Position numbers and translations under genes: made by a program. From Bagarius yarrelli (taxonomy: Eukaryota; Chordata; Actinopteri; Siluriformes; Sisoridae), in contig VCAZ01000048.1 in the NCBI GenBank assembly GCA_005784505.1, forward strand, positions 731,501-795,500: a stretch of 64,000 bases of DNA, in the 5' to 3' direction. Every line of letters starts with the position of its first letter. Within the stretch, counting starts at the first letter, position 1. A model generated the notes under the pieces. It made no database searches. It was not told where the DNA came from and worked only from the letters and a program-made list of their open reading frames with translations. This document shows positions 22,001 to 35,338 of this stretch, in pieces.

Positions 22001-25000
22001 AAGTAAAAAGAGAAAGAGGCCACGGTATTTAAATTACTATTTTACAAGACCTAGTATTCTTACCACAAGTAAAGACCTTTGCAGTAGTTAAAACCGGGCT
22101 CAAACTTGGCCCTTGGTGAATGTTTTTCAGCCATATCCAAAAACCTGGGAATTTCCTCCAGTTTTCCAGCTCTGCGCAGCAGGTCAATCAGCCGGGACAG
22201 TGTTGGATAATTGTCTATGGAAGATTAAACATGAGAAATATCCCAAAGAATGCCACAGCAGGCCAGTACATAGCTCTGTACTCAAGTTTCTTTCATCACT
22301 ATCTCATTCTAATAGGATGCTTGGTGGACTTGGTAAAGACTGTCGGTTCGAGATGGTAAATAAAAACGGTCACACCTGGTTTCCTCTCCAGCAGCTGCTG
22401 GAAGTGGAAAACTGCCTGCTCATAGTCCTGTTTTCTGAACATCAGATCAGCAATCATCTAAAAAAAGAAAACACAAATAAGCTGTGGCTTGCAGATAAAC
22501 ATATACTGAACAAAAAGGGAGATATTGTTAGGAGACTTACCAGTGTTGCTGCCTCATTGACAGGGTCATTCTTCAAAATAAGACTGCACTGCTGCTGGCA
22601 AGCTTCTACATCATCCAGAGTTAGATACATCTGTGCTAGCTCCAGCATCACCTGTAAAAACAGAAAGACAGAAAATCGAACTTTAACAAAAAGAAGACAT
22701 TAATTTAAGTTTTCTAGAGCAGAACATTATAATAAACCATAGTGGTAATTTAATCATTTTCAAGTAAACATCCTATTTTAAAAAAAAATTCCACAATTAG
22801 CCTCATCGCATCCACTGACACATCCTGAGACAGCTGCAGAGAGAGAAGCACACTGCACACACTGATTTAACAGTGCTGACCTTGCTGTCATTCTCGCAGT
22901 ACACAAGTGCCTCTTTGTAGAACTTGACGGCTCTCTCATAGCCGCGCTGGTGGCTGCAGTGCTTTGCAATTTCGGCACAGATCTCAGAGGCGAGCTGCTT
23001 CTGCATGGGCACTGCATCAGGCTGCTCCAGCTGAACGCGCTTCAGCACCTTTGCTTGAACATCTCTCGCCTAATCAAAAATGCAAGTCAATAATTATTAC
23101 AGCAGACCCTGATATATACTAAATCACACATAAAGACAATTAACTCTTCAGTAAATTAAATGACGGCAGACTTACACGATGTAAAGAAAGCAAAGCCTCA
23201 TCATTTTTATTGACTTTGCTCTGAATCTTGGCCAGCAGCACAAGGTAACGGCAGTCCTCCGTTAGCAAAGGCAGTTCGTTTACTAAAAACACAGAAATGT
23301 TTAAAGATGCTAAAATGTCTGCAACACGGTTGTATTTGGGTTCATTTAGTTTTCACTACATGTGCGTTAAAATCTTACCAGGATCATGAGAGAGAGCCTC
23401 ATGCAGAACTTTCTCACAGCGTTCATACTGTCTTAGCTTCATGAGTAATTCTGCCAGATCAAAGCGCAAGAAGCTCTGCTGACCACTCTTAAAAGCAGCT
23501 TCATAATAGTTAATGGCCAAAAAAAAAAAAAACAAACAAAAAAAAAACTGTGCTCTATTTGTATGGCACAATAGATTAAGATTCATAGGTACAGACAGCA
23601 ATTATTGCCAAGACATGAAAAATGTATATTAATCTCTCATTAATAATCATTTATGTATATTATGTATATAAATAATAGTATAGCGTCTTTCCGTAATTAT
23701 CAGAAAGTGTGAAAAAAAAAAAACGATTGTAAAATTCTTAAACAATTGAAAGCAAATGCAATGATCAATTTACTATCTAATAAGGATATGAATAAAGTTT
23801 GATGGATAGTAAAACAACAGAATTTCTGAATGTTTTTTGAATAAATTGTATGAGAATTAAAAATGCAGTGGCATTTTAAAAAAATGCATATATTTATAAT
23901 ATAATATAATAAATAGTGTTAACTGATTTATAGTTATTTTATAGACGATAAACAAGCTGCCTGCAAATGAAGGACATTTACCATTTTGAAAAACATTTTT
24001 AAAGAAACATTTATTTTATTGAATATAACCTACAAAGACTGTCAAATCATGAGCCAATATTTTATTCACAAAATAACAACATAACATAAATGTTTAAACA
24101 GAAAAATTTACCTTTTTACCCACTAAATGAGCTCATTTATTGGATAAATACACCAACGTTTTCGGAATTTGGCTTGTATGCCATGGTTAAACTTTTTTAA
24201 AAACACAAGCAAAAGATTCAACCAAGGCGGTAGAAATATTAAGCTTGTGTTTAAAATGCAAAATAAAATGTTTTGGTATGAAAGGAATGTTGTTTTATAC
24301 TGTGCTTACCTTGACATAATTATGAGTCTTGACAAGAGCTTTCCCGATCTTGCTAGCCACAGCTCCATCTTTAGGACTTCTCTTCAAAGCTTGCTCATAA
24401 ACCTCGATGGCCATCTCAGGCTGACAGATCACATGTTCATCTTCACACAGAGTCGTAATTCTGATATTCCTGACTGAGCCAGAACTAAATAAACTAATAC
24501 TTATTGTATTGCCTAACAGTATTTTCCACTGGTATGAACACTATTCAGTCCAACAATTTGGTTTCTACTAAATTTAAAGCATAAAAATAAAGGTTATATA
24601 TAGAAAACATAACATTATTTAATACCAACCTCTTGGATGTTCATATAGGCATCTCCTAATAATAAGTATGTATGGGAGCTGGGCATCTTTTCCACCAAAT
24701 CCCTGTCAAAAAAAAAAAGATATAATGTGTAGTTTTGTGATTTTTGAAAACATTTAATATATTCTCACAGCAACTATCCCAAACATTCTATATCTTTAAC
24801 ATGTAGGCTAACTAAAATAATTCTTTTACCAAAGTAAAGTGACTTTATCTTGTAATAAAGACTGTTGTGCTTCTTTTCTCGTTGTCTCTCTTTAAACCTG
24901 TATTTCCCTAACATTCTGTTCCTGAAAATCCTGAAGCGGTTAGCAAACCATTACTTTTGTTACAGATGACTTATAAAATAAAAAAATAAAAAAAAGATAT

Positions 25001-28000
25001 GGAAAGGGCTTGAAACCAGCTTTCATATGATATCAAAACCTGTAATAAGCAAAATTTCTCCATGTAATAGATTTTCCCAGATGACATCACATTTAGTTTC
25101 CTATTCGAATGTAAAAAAAAATGCATGTGTGTCTTGAAGTATTTTCGGGTAAAATTTCCGAATGCACCTAAAGCTAGTTCTTTACAGCATTTCTCCGTCC
25201 TCCTGGATCATCTCACCGACACTTAAACAGGGGCACCACTTGCTGGTCTAGGGCATGCTATTAAACCCACATAATGCAGCACAATTGAAGGTCTAGCATC
25301 GTTTAGTACGGAGGCTTCGGTACACCAGTCCAGATTTCGGATAGACAACCTACTAGCAAGGTAAGTATTGGGCCCGCTGGTGCCGCGAGACAATAAGTAG
25401 GGCAATACTCACTACATGTAAACCTGCAGCCAGGAAGGAGTCAAAATTGGCAGGCCCGTTTGGTTGGCATGATTGGCCTATAAGACAGCGACTTGTTAGT
25501 ATGGCAGCATGGGCATACCTTTTTCAAAGTGTTCTGATGCAGCTTGAGTTCCTAAAGGGGATCATCTCTAAGATCGAGGAAGGAATGGGATGCTGCGTCT
25601 TGTGGCTATACCTTATAGCTTTTTCACACAGTGTCTTGTTCCCTCTGGAAAACGTGGTTACATATGTAACCTAATAGACACTTGTCTCTTACCTCTCACC
25701 TGTCTATCCATTTGCCTATTTAAAGCTGATATAAAGTATAGTATGCATTTCCTGCTCACCTATAGCAGCTTACATACAGCCGTTTCTCCTTCCTGTTGTT
25801 TAGGTAGATGTCAGCCATCTTTTCAGTGGCCTGAACGAAGTAGGGCTGCTCCTGTGTGATGTTTCTAAGCATGCTCAGTGCAAGCGTGGTGTCCCCCCGC
25901 AACAGAGCAAGGTCGGCATTAGCGATGGTCACACGCAGCTCCTCAGGCGTACCAGTGAACTCATTTATAGCATCCTGCATGACTTTAGCTGCCTCATGCT
26001 GAAGTTAGCACAACAAAAACCACATGCCTTTTAAGTTTATTTAAAAAGAAATGCATTGACAGGAGTAGATCAATTACTTTGTGAAATAAAAATTAAATGC
26101 TTTATACAGATCCAAAGCCAAGTCACTTTAAACGTTCATTAATCCACATATTACCTGTTTTCCATTGAGCCAGAGAGCTTCTGCCAGCTCTAGATATACA
26201 GAAACACAGTCTGCAGTGCTGAGCTCAACTCTCCTGGCTTTGGATTTGGCAGAGGTGCCTACTCTTTTCACTCCTGGCAGAGTCATGGCCAACTGAAGTG
26301 TCTGAATGGCCTCCTGCAGCTCACCCATTTTTCTTTGTGTTTGAGCTTTAATCAGATGATACAGAGGATGCTCTCTTACCTGCTCCACACACACACGCAC
26401 ACACAAACAGTTCATGAGAAGTGTTTTTGTAGGAACTAGCAGTATGAAAAAGGGAACAATATAGGACATTTCATTTACATACAGACGTAAAATGTACAGT
26501 ATGTACTTTTACTTGTGAAAAACCAATAGGTAAATAGACTGCTTTCATCTCTACAACTAAAGCATACAATCACCTCGATTTATTGAATGTATTTAAAATG
26601 TTTTTCCTAATGCATAGTTTTTATTTTCTATATTAAAGTACATCTAAACATTAATTCACTTAATAGTGTAATCTAAAACTGTAATTTAATATTATTATTA
26701 TTATTATTATTTTATCTTACAATTTTACACAAGTTTTGAAAAAAACATATATAATATATAATAAATATAATACTTGTATTAATATATAGGATGTTAATTA
26801 TTGTGAAGCCGACTCTAAGTGTTTGCCACCGTCTTGAAAAAAAAAATCCAGAAAAATTCCAGTCACCTCAAAGTTGTGGCTGAGGCAAAGCTCTAAAGAC
26901 TGAGAAGACAGTTTGACGTTGCCCTGAAGGAGATGAATTTGTGCCATAAGGAGGTGGGCATCTGCAAAGGAGGGTTTTTGTTCTAAACAATGTTGCAGAC
27001 TGCTCTGAGCCGCCTCGATATTTCCTAAAAAACAAAAAAAACAAATTAGGGTCAGTATACAGTAAACGCTAGCAAACGTTACATGACCTCATAAGAAACC
27101 GGATGTTTGTTCCCAAAAAAAGGAAACAGTTCAATTTAAACATTCACCTGACAGAAATCGGACTTTTGCCATTAATAACACAGCCTGTAGGAGTCCAGGG
27201 ACAATCTTGATTACTGTGTCTAGCACAGCTGCACAATGCTGTAGCTGAGGAGCAGGGGCCTGGCCCTGAGCTGGAGGCTGTGGGATTTAAAATAAGACAA
27301 ACTCTGTTTATGCAGTAACAGTAAAAAAGAAGTCAGCACTAGCAGGCAAATGTTCATCTGAACTACACATTCTACGTATGCCTTGTTTTGGTAGCAAGTA
27401 TGATCTAGTTTTTTAGACTGATGAATAATGCTTGTGTGATAGTTGCTACTATTACTTTTACAGCATTTGGCAGACACCCTTATCCAAGGTGACTTACATT
27501 TATCTTTTTTATACAATCTTAGGGGCCTTGCTTAGGGGCCCAGCAGTGGCAACTTGGTGGTGCTGGGTATCGAACCCTGATCTTCCAGTTAGCAGTCCAA
27601 CACCTTAACCACTGCCCCAAGTTGATGGATTAATGTTAAATGATTTATTTAGAGCAACATGGGTGGAATTTAGGGTGGCACTTGGTACTTAAATTAGTAC
27701 TAAGGTGGGTTAACTTATACGAGAAGTAATCATACAATTGCCAGCATGTTTTTATAGAATAATCAGGAGGACAGACTAGCAGTATAGAGCAACATGTGCA
27801 AAAGTTTGTATTACAAGATATTCCTTGCAATCTTTGAGCTTGCGAAACAAAGTAAACTTCTGAGTAAAACTTACATTGAAGCCATGCTGTAACTTTTTCA
27901 GTAAAAAAAATGCCTTTGGATCCCAAGAAAACGTCTGCACTCAACTGTATCAGTGAATGCAGTCAATGTATCTGTATCTGTGTGTCATGTGAAACTGACC

Positions 28001-31000
28001 TTGGCAGGACAGAGTGCCAGGTATTCCTTTGTGATCTCCAACAAGAAGTCAGGGTTGAGTTTTTCATAGTATTCTACGCTGAGTGGCAGGCCTTGGAGAG
28101 TGGAAAAGTGTGTGTCCACAGTGACATTCAGAAGGTTGGTCACCTCCTGCTGAGACTTTCTTTTCCGAATGGCCAGGACTGCCCGCAAAAACAGCAACTC
28201 CTAATACACGTGGCAACATACAAAACATCTAATAAGGAAAATCTGGTCCGAGACAGGATAAACTAGTTATCTATTTTAAGGACTGCAATGATGAGTGTGG
28301 CAAACAATCTGTCCAGAGCGACTTACATTCATCTTATTTATACAACTAAACTGTTGATGGTTAAGAGCTTTGCCTAAGGGCCCAGCAGTGGCAGTACCAC
28401 TTGCTTCCTATTACTGTCTTATACCCTCCATTGGCATCACTTAAATAGGTTATCTTGCCTAAGTAAGCCTTGCATGTCTAAAAAAAGACTTTAAACACTG
28501 CAGATCTCAACAAAACACAAATGACTACATTATTAATTAACAGCTATATTTGGATACCTCATTCGCTTCAACAAATAAAGCCACTGCAAGATGTGTTTTT
28601 CTTAGCATTACTTTATTATAGTGTACATGAAGTCAGTATGGGTATGACTAATATCCGATCAAATTCTCTTTTTCCCCCCAAGTACTTTAAAAAGATCATT
28701 GTTTTCTACGTTTTTTTTGGTTTGTAAAAGTAAAATTAACTTAGTTATGGTTTGCTAAGATAGATTTCATTTATTTTGGTGACTCACCGCTGATTTGCCG
28801 ATGGATTGCTGGATTTCAGTGAGAAACTCCAGCTGCTGCTCAGCGTCCTGCAGGTGACCCTCGCTAAGTTGGCAGTAAATAATACCTGCGGAACATAAAG
28901 ATCTTTCAAATATAATCGGATCACTTCCGACTGGCACAACAAATTTCACCCAAAGTTCAAAAAAATGCCCCAGAATGCGATCTGTAGCAGAGCCAAAGAT
29001 CAACACATTATTCCAACTAACTTTGAACATATATAATCCTACATATGCAGAAGAGGCCACATTGTTCTCTTCTCCTACTGAATTATACTGCCAAGCAGCC
29101 ATTGAGCATGTTGCTGTCCTTATGTGTCTTAAATAAAGCACAAGTTAGCTTCACGCTTTCCCATTAGCTATTACACTACACAGTCAAATATTTGTGGCCA
29201 TCACATTAAATGTAATTGAGCAACATTCTATTTCAGATATGGTTCCTCTTTGCTGTTATAATTATTGTCCCTCTTCTGGGAAGACAGGTAGATTTTGGGG
29301 CCTGGCTGAATTTGTGCACTCTATTACTAGACCAATATCAAGATGATAGTTTGTCTAGATGTTACCTGGGTTGTGAGTGGAAAAACCTCAAGTGACCAAA
29401 TAGGTTGTAGAAACAACCTGTTTTATATGATTATTACTATATATTATTTATATGATTGCATTGTTTTCTATTCGTAAAGGCTACAGAAGGACACTCAGGA
29501 GTAAACGATGTATAAAAAAAGATACCAGCAACTCAGCAAAGCCATATCAAACTAAAACCAAGGTTAAAACCAATAAAAATTCAAAAAAGTAAAGCAATTG
29601 ACAATGATCAAAATAAATTTCATCCCAAACAGGACATATTAAAACGTATGAAGATGTAATGTATGCTAATACCAATAATATAATATCACATTGCCCAAAC
29701 GTACAGATGACCTCAGGTTTTACGTTGTAATTAGTATAACGTGTATTATAATATAATTGTCCGTTTTAATAACTCTAAACCAGATTAGTCTCTGATATTT
29801 AGAAAAGTTTTAATTACACACTAGGCAAACATTATCTTTTTTTTTACTGTGCATTATTGTTACCTCATTTTACAATCACAGACCCTTTAACTTCAATACA
29901 GTGTCTTGTCATTTGAAGAGACTTGGGATCTTATGACTTGTCTCAACAGTAAAAGAATTAATTATTCGAAATGTTACCTATCAAAGCGGAGACACTGCTT
30001 TCATCCAGTGTCATGGCAGTTTTGTACCACCTTATAGCCTCCTTGGCCCTCCCCTGAAGGACCAGCTGGTATCCTAGTTCAGTGGCTAGTTCCTCATCAG
30101 CAGGCGCCAGAGAGAATGCCTGCTCCACCATTGTATGTGTAAGCTGCAAAACCTTTTCCGCTCGTCCACACTGTATAGGATTACATTCAGAATATATGGA
30201 GAATGTTGTACTGTGGTGTACTACAGTGACTATAATAATCATAATACTACACATCCTTTATTGTTCCTAATTATAATCAAAAATGGAATATCTGATTATA
30301 AAAGTAATCTTTTATACGATATCAATTAAAGTAAAATTGTATTATGGCTCCTCATACAAGAATATTTTACAATATGTTTATTTTCTGTCTCCAGTTTCAG
30401 CACTTAGGAAAAATTATGGAATTGTCAGAAAAATGTATTTATGCTATTTCTTTTTTTTTTTTTCTTATGTAACAAAAATGAGATGCTTCACCAAAACTAA
30501 GACAAGTGAGGTATTAACAAATCTTTACCCCTCGTGTAAAGGCTAAAGACATTCTGTAAAGAAGTTCCGGGTTGTTTGGCTCTTGTGAGTCCAGATTGCT
30601 GATAAGGGACTGTAACTGCTTCACTGACTGTAAACACAGAACAAACACTTTACTGTTCTTTTGTCTAATTTGACTAAAGTGACTTTAATTAGATTTAATA
30701 ATAGATGTCAGACCTCCTCAATGTCACCTTCTCGGCAGAGGGAGTGCAGTGCTAGGATTCGCAGTCCTTCTAGGTTGCTTCTGTCTTTCTGAAGAAGTCT
30801 GAAGTTAAAAGTAGTTAGCATGGAGCACTTTCTTATGTTAGCATAAAAAAAGGTTAAACCTTACTAAGTAACGAGAAAAGAGTTCTCTTTAACAAAATAT
30901 AGCTTCTAATATAGCTTTTTCTTCATATATACTGTACAGAACAATTTGGTGTTTTGTACATCCATTTTACTGTTTACCAAAATTAAACCTCAGCCACTGA

Positions 31001-32440
31001 GCTACCACTTTTATATTACCCAAGACCCTTATTATCTTAAGATATGCAAATATTTGAACTAAATAAAAAAGAATTAATAGTTTAGTTTAGTTTATTCAAA
31101 ATTTCGACCAATGTGCTGTACAAAAATTTTAATAGCTGAATAATAAAACTATAAGACAACATACAATGACAAGGTACATATAAAGAAAATGGAAAATAAA
31201 GAGAAAAGACATGCTTAGGACAACTCAAATACTACAAGCCATTTCTAAAAGGTGAGTTCTACTTAAAGATCTTTAGGAATCTCTAAGAAAAAGTTTTACT
31301 TAACAAAGATTCTGTTGGGATTATTCTAATGGATAACGGTAGTCTTCTTTCTTTTTTAATCTTGATCTGGGAATCTATACCAGTTTCTAATCTTATGGCC
31401 AAAAACATCTCGCAAATATATTTACAATCTTAAGTTCAGATGAATAAAATGGTGCCAGACTAGTTAAAATTCTAAAAACATTTCAAACGATATTTTAAAA
31501 CACATTAGCAACCAACGCAGAGAAAGTAAGACGGCGATGAGGTGCTTAAATTTACGTGTGACAGGAAAAAGTCTGGCAGCTGCATTTTGGACTATTTGCA
31601 GATGTTTCATATACAATTAATCAATACCTATATAGATTAATTGGAGTCTGGACGAAAAGATATAAATGCATGTATTACTCTTTCAAACTTAACAGGGGTT
31701 AAAAAACTTTTAACTTTGGCTAGTAGTCTGAACTGTTTAAAACACGATTTAACAACTGAGATACCCGTTTGTCAAATAACAAAGCAGAGCCAAAGACAAC
31801 ACCTAAGTTTTTAACAGATGGTTTTACATACACAGCTAAGCAGCCCAACATCTGATTTAAGCTGCCAGAGACAGCTAATGGTCCAAACACAATTGCCTAA
31901 ATCTTACTCTCGTTTAAATGTAAAACTTTTTTGTTTAGGGCTTGTTTATCTTTATCTATCTATATTCGCTAGAACTGGCTATGATTTTTTTTTTTAATTC
32001 TAAAGATCATCCCTCGAAACAAAGGCATTTTAATATGAGGAAAGAATAAGTGTATAATTCTTTAAGGAGGAGCTGGTACTTTGGCACTAGGAAACCCCAA
32101 ACCACAGAGTGAATGGTCCCCCCCCACCACCACCACCACCACACACACACACCCCCGCAGCAGTGCACTCTTAGAAATGTGTGGCTTTTGGGCTGGGGCT
32201 CAAAGGCTTCTTTGATTCCACCTCCCACTGGCCCTCATCCAACAGGGAGAGGAAAACAGAACAATGGCCCAGTCTTTCAGCCCCAAATCTGTGGCATCAC
32301 ATTTGATTTTCATTTACACTCAAACACACACTGGCTCCCACGGCCCTGCCCTGGCCTAATGACTTTTCAGTGCTTTTGTTTAGAAATTAGGAACATACAA
32401 CACGCTTATTTGAACAAACATACATACATATACATTATAT

Positions 32441-32478
<38 letters not shown>

Positions 32479-34846
32479 TTCTAAACAAAAGCACTGAAAA
32501 GTAATATTATGTCTATGTTATTCATAGATATAATATACACAAAGCAGTGAGAGAGTAAATACCTCTGAGCAGCATCCACACTCTGTTCCCAGTCCTGCAG
32601 GTTCAACAGAAGCTTCATCTTCTTTACCAGTGCAGGCATGAATGATGGGTAACTGACAATGACCTGGTTTACTGTTTCTAAGGCACCGGAATAATTTTGA
32701 CGGACCTCATTATACTGCACCTGAAAGAAACAACAGGTATAGAATAAAGTTTCTAGAAATAACATCATTTTATAATGACTTAAAACTGCTAATTGCCAAA
32801 CATTGCATCATCTCTACGGTTCTTCCAGTTTATGAGGTTTTATAATTCCTACTCCTTTTTTTTCCATATAATATTTTACAGCTACATGAGAAAATTTCCA
32901 CCTTCAAACCAATGATAATGTAAACGCATTGCTATTATTCACATAGCTGTGTTTCAACAAGTGTAGAGCTAAAAAAACATAAAAAAAACACTACAGATCA
33001 TATTTGTCATAATTACCTTTCCCATAAGAGCAAAAATATTGATTTTCTCTTTCAGAGCTTCATCAAAGTATTTCCCAGATTTCTTAGTGTATGCATCTTT
33101 ACCAGAAGTCAGGTCTATCCAGCCTTTTAGTACCAACCCCTGCAAACATATGCATTAGTCATTAGAGTACATTTTGAGGATGTTACTGTTGATCGTATTT
33201 GCTATTAGATGGACTTTTCAACATTAAATTCATTTATAAAATGTTACTAATACATCAGCTTTGATGTCGCGATATCTACTGGGTTAAATATTATAATAGC
33301 TCGTTCTAGTGTGTCAAGGATTCATGATGCCATTAAATAAATGAATAAAAGCACTATTATTTGATGCTGTTTATATGCTGAAATTATTAGACACTTTTAT
33401 CTTTATATATTATCCTTGTCATTCTATTATGAGTATCATCGTCTTCCCTTTTGAAAGGGAAGAAAAGGTTCACCGGAAACCCTAGGAAGTTCTGTAAACA
33501 AATCAAATGACCACATAAAAATTTGAATCGGAAACTAAACAATATGTCCACATGGTAACTGAACTGTTATGTTAGGAGCCAAATTGTAATTTATTATAGA
33601 TCATAATATACAGATGCTACTAAAGAATTCACCTCTGTAGAGCCGTTAGAGATTTTGATCATCCGGTCCACATACTCTCTGGCTTTGTCATTACGGCCTA
33701 GAAGCCAGAGAAACATCCCAGCATAGTACAGAGCTTTCGGGCTGGCATTCTTACGAGTCTCTTTAACCTTTACGTCAAGATCTTGAATGGTGTCCCTGTC
33801 TAAAGCCAGATGATTACAAATTCATTTACATTCCAATAAAATGCATTACTTACCAGAAAATGGCTTATGCGCCCAAATTCAGGCAATACATAAATATAAT
33901 CTGGTAAAAAATAAATTTTAAAAAGTAAAGATTGAGTTAGATCATCAGTGTTTACCTGGATTAGGTCTTTTTTTCTGCGCATAGACCAGAGCCATCAGTG
34001 CACACAATGATACATCTCTTTTATCCTTCACTTCTTCCAGCTCTTGAATGGACTCTTGTACATGTTCTGCCGAATAAAATATTAGAATGATTGAAAAACA
34101 AACACAATTTAATTCATCGTTCCTGCAGCACCTGTGTCCATTGACTCAGTGTCTGTGTCTCAGCATTGAGATGTTTTTGATGTGACTTAAAGCACTTCTT
34201 GTACGTCGCTCTGGACAAGAGCGTCTGCTAAATGCTCCAAATGTAAATGTAAATGTAAATGTGTCCCCTGAGCTCAGGTCTCAGTCTCATTCATGTGTCT
34301 TTTCTCCAGGGTAATCTCGCTTTCACTTATGTCCCAAAAAACATGGCACTACTTAGGCAAGCTATGCTAACTGCTCTAGATACGAATGAGTGTGTAAAAG
34401 TACATGGTCCCACTATGATGGACTGGAATTCTATTTTCCAGACCCCCTAGAATAAAATACAATTTATGTATGTTTGTATTTATGTATTAATGAGAACATA
34501 AATGTGCATTGAAGCGGGCTGCATTAGTTAAATGTGTTAACATATAAATAATACAGGTAGAACATTAGACTACAAAAGAATATAAAATAGCTAAAGAAAG
34601 CTTCCTGTTTTCTGCTTTTATCCAGTGACTTTGCACCGCCCACTTGTTATAAAGACTCTTGACTCTCTTTAGTTTACCTTGCATAAGAAGGCCATAGGTG
34701 TGGAAGAAGGTGTAGATGGGGCTGCTGAACTTTCGCTGGGCTTGATTCGAAACATTTAACACATGATTGGAATACTTCTCCTGGCAGTAATAAATAATCA
34801 GGGCCTGGTAAAAGAAAGAATATCGGCTAGTTTACACAAGATATGC

Positions 34847-34925
<79 letters not shown>

Positions 34926-35273
34926 ATGGGACAGAGAGAGATGGAAAGAGAGAACAAGCTAGAGACAGAGAGATAGAGAGAGAACGGGACAGAGAGAACA
35001 AGAGAGAATGTGACAGAGACAGAAGGAGATTGAGAGAACAAGCTAAAGAGAGAGAGAGAGAGAGAGGGAAAGAGAAAGGGAGAAAGAGAGAGAGAACGAG
35101 AACAAGACACAGAGAGATAGAGAGAGAGAGAGAGCACGAGAGAGAGAGAGATGGAAAGAGAGAACAAGCTAGAGACAGAGAGATAGAGAGATGGACTGAG
35201 ATAGAGAGAGAAAAAAAAACGGTCGGAGAACGAGAGAATGTGACAAAAACAGAAGGAGATCGAGAGAACAAGC

Positions 35274-35338
<65 letters not shown>

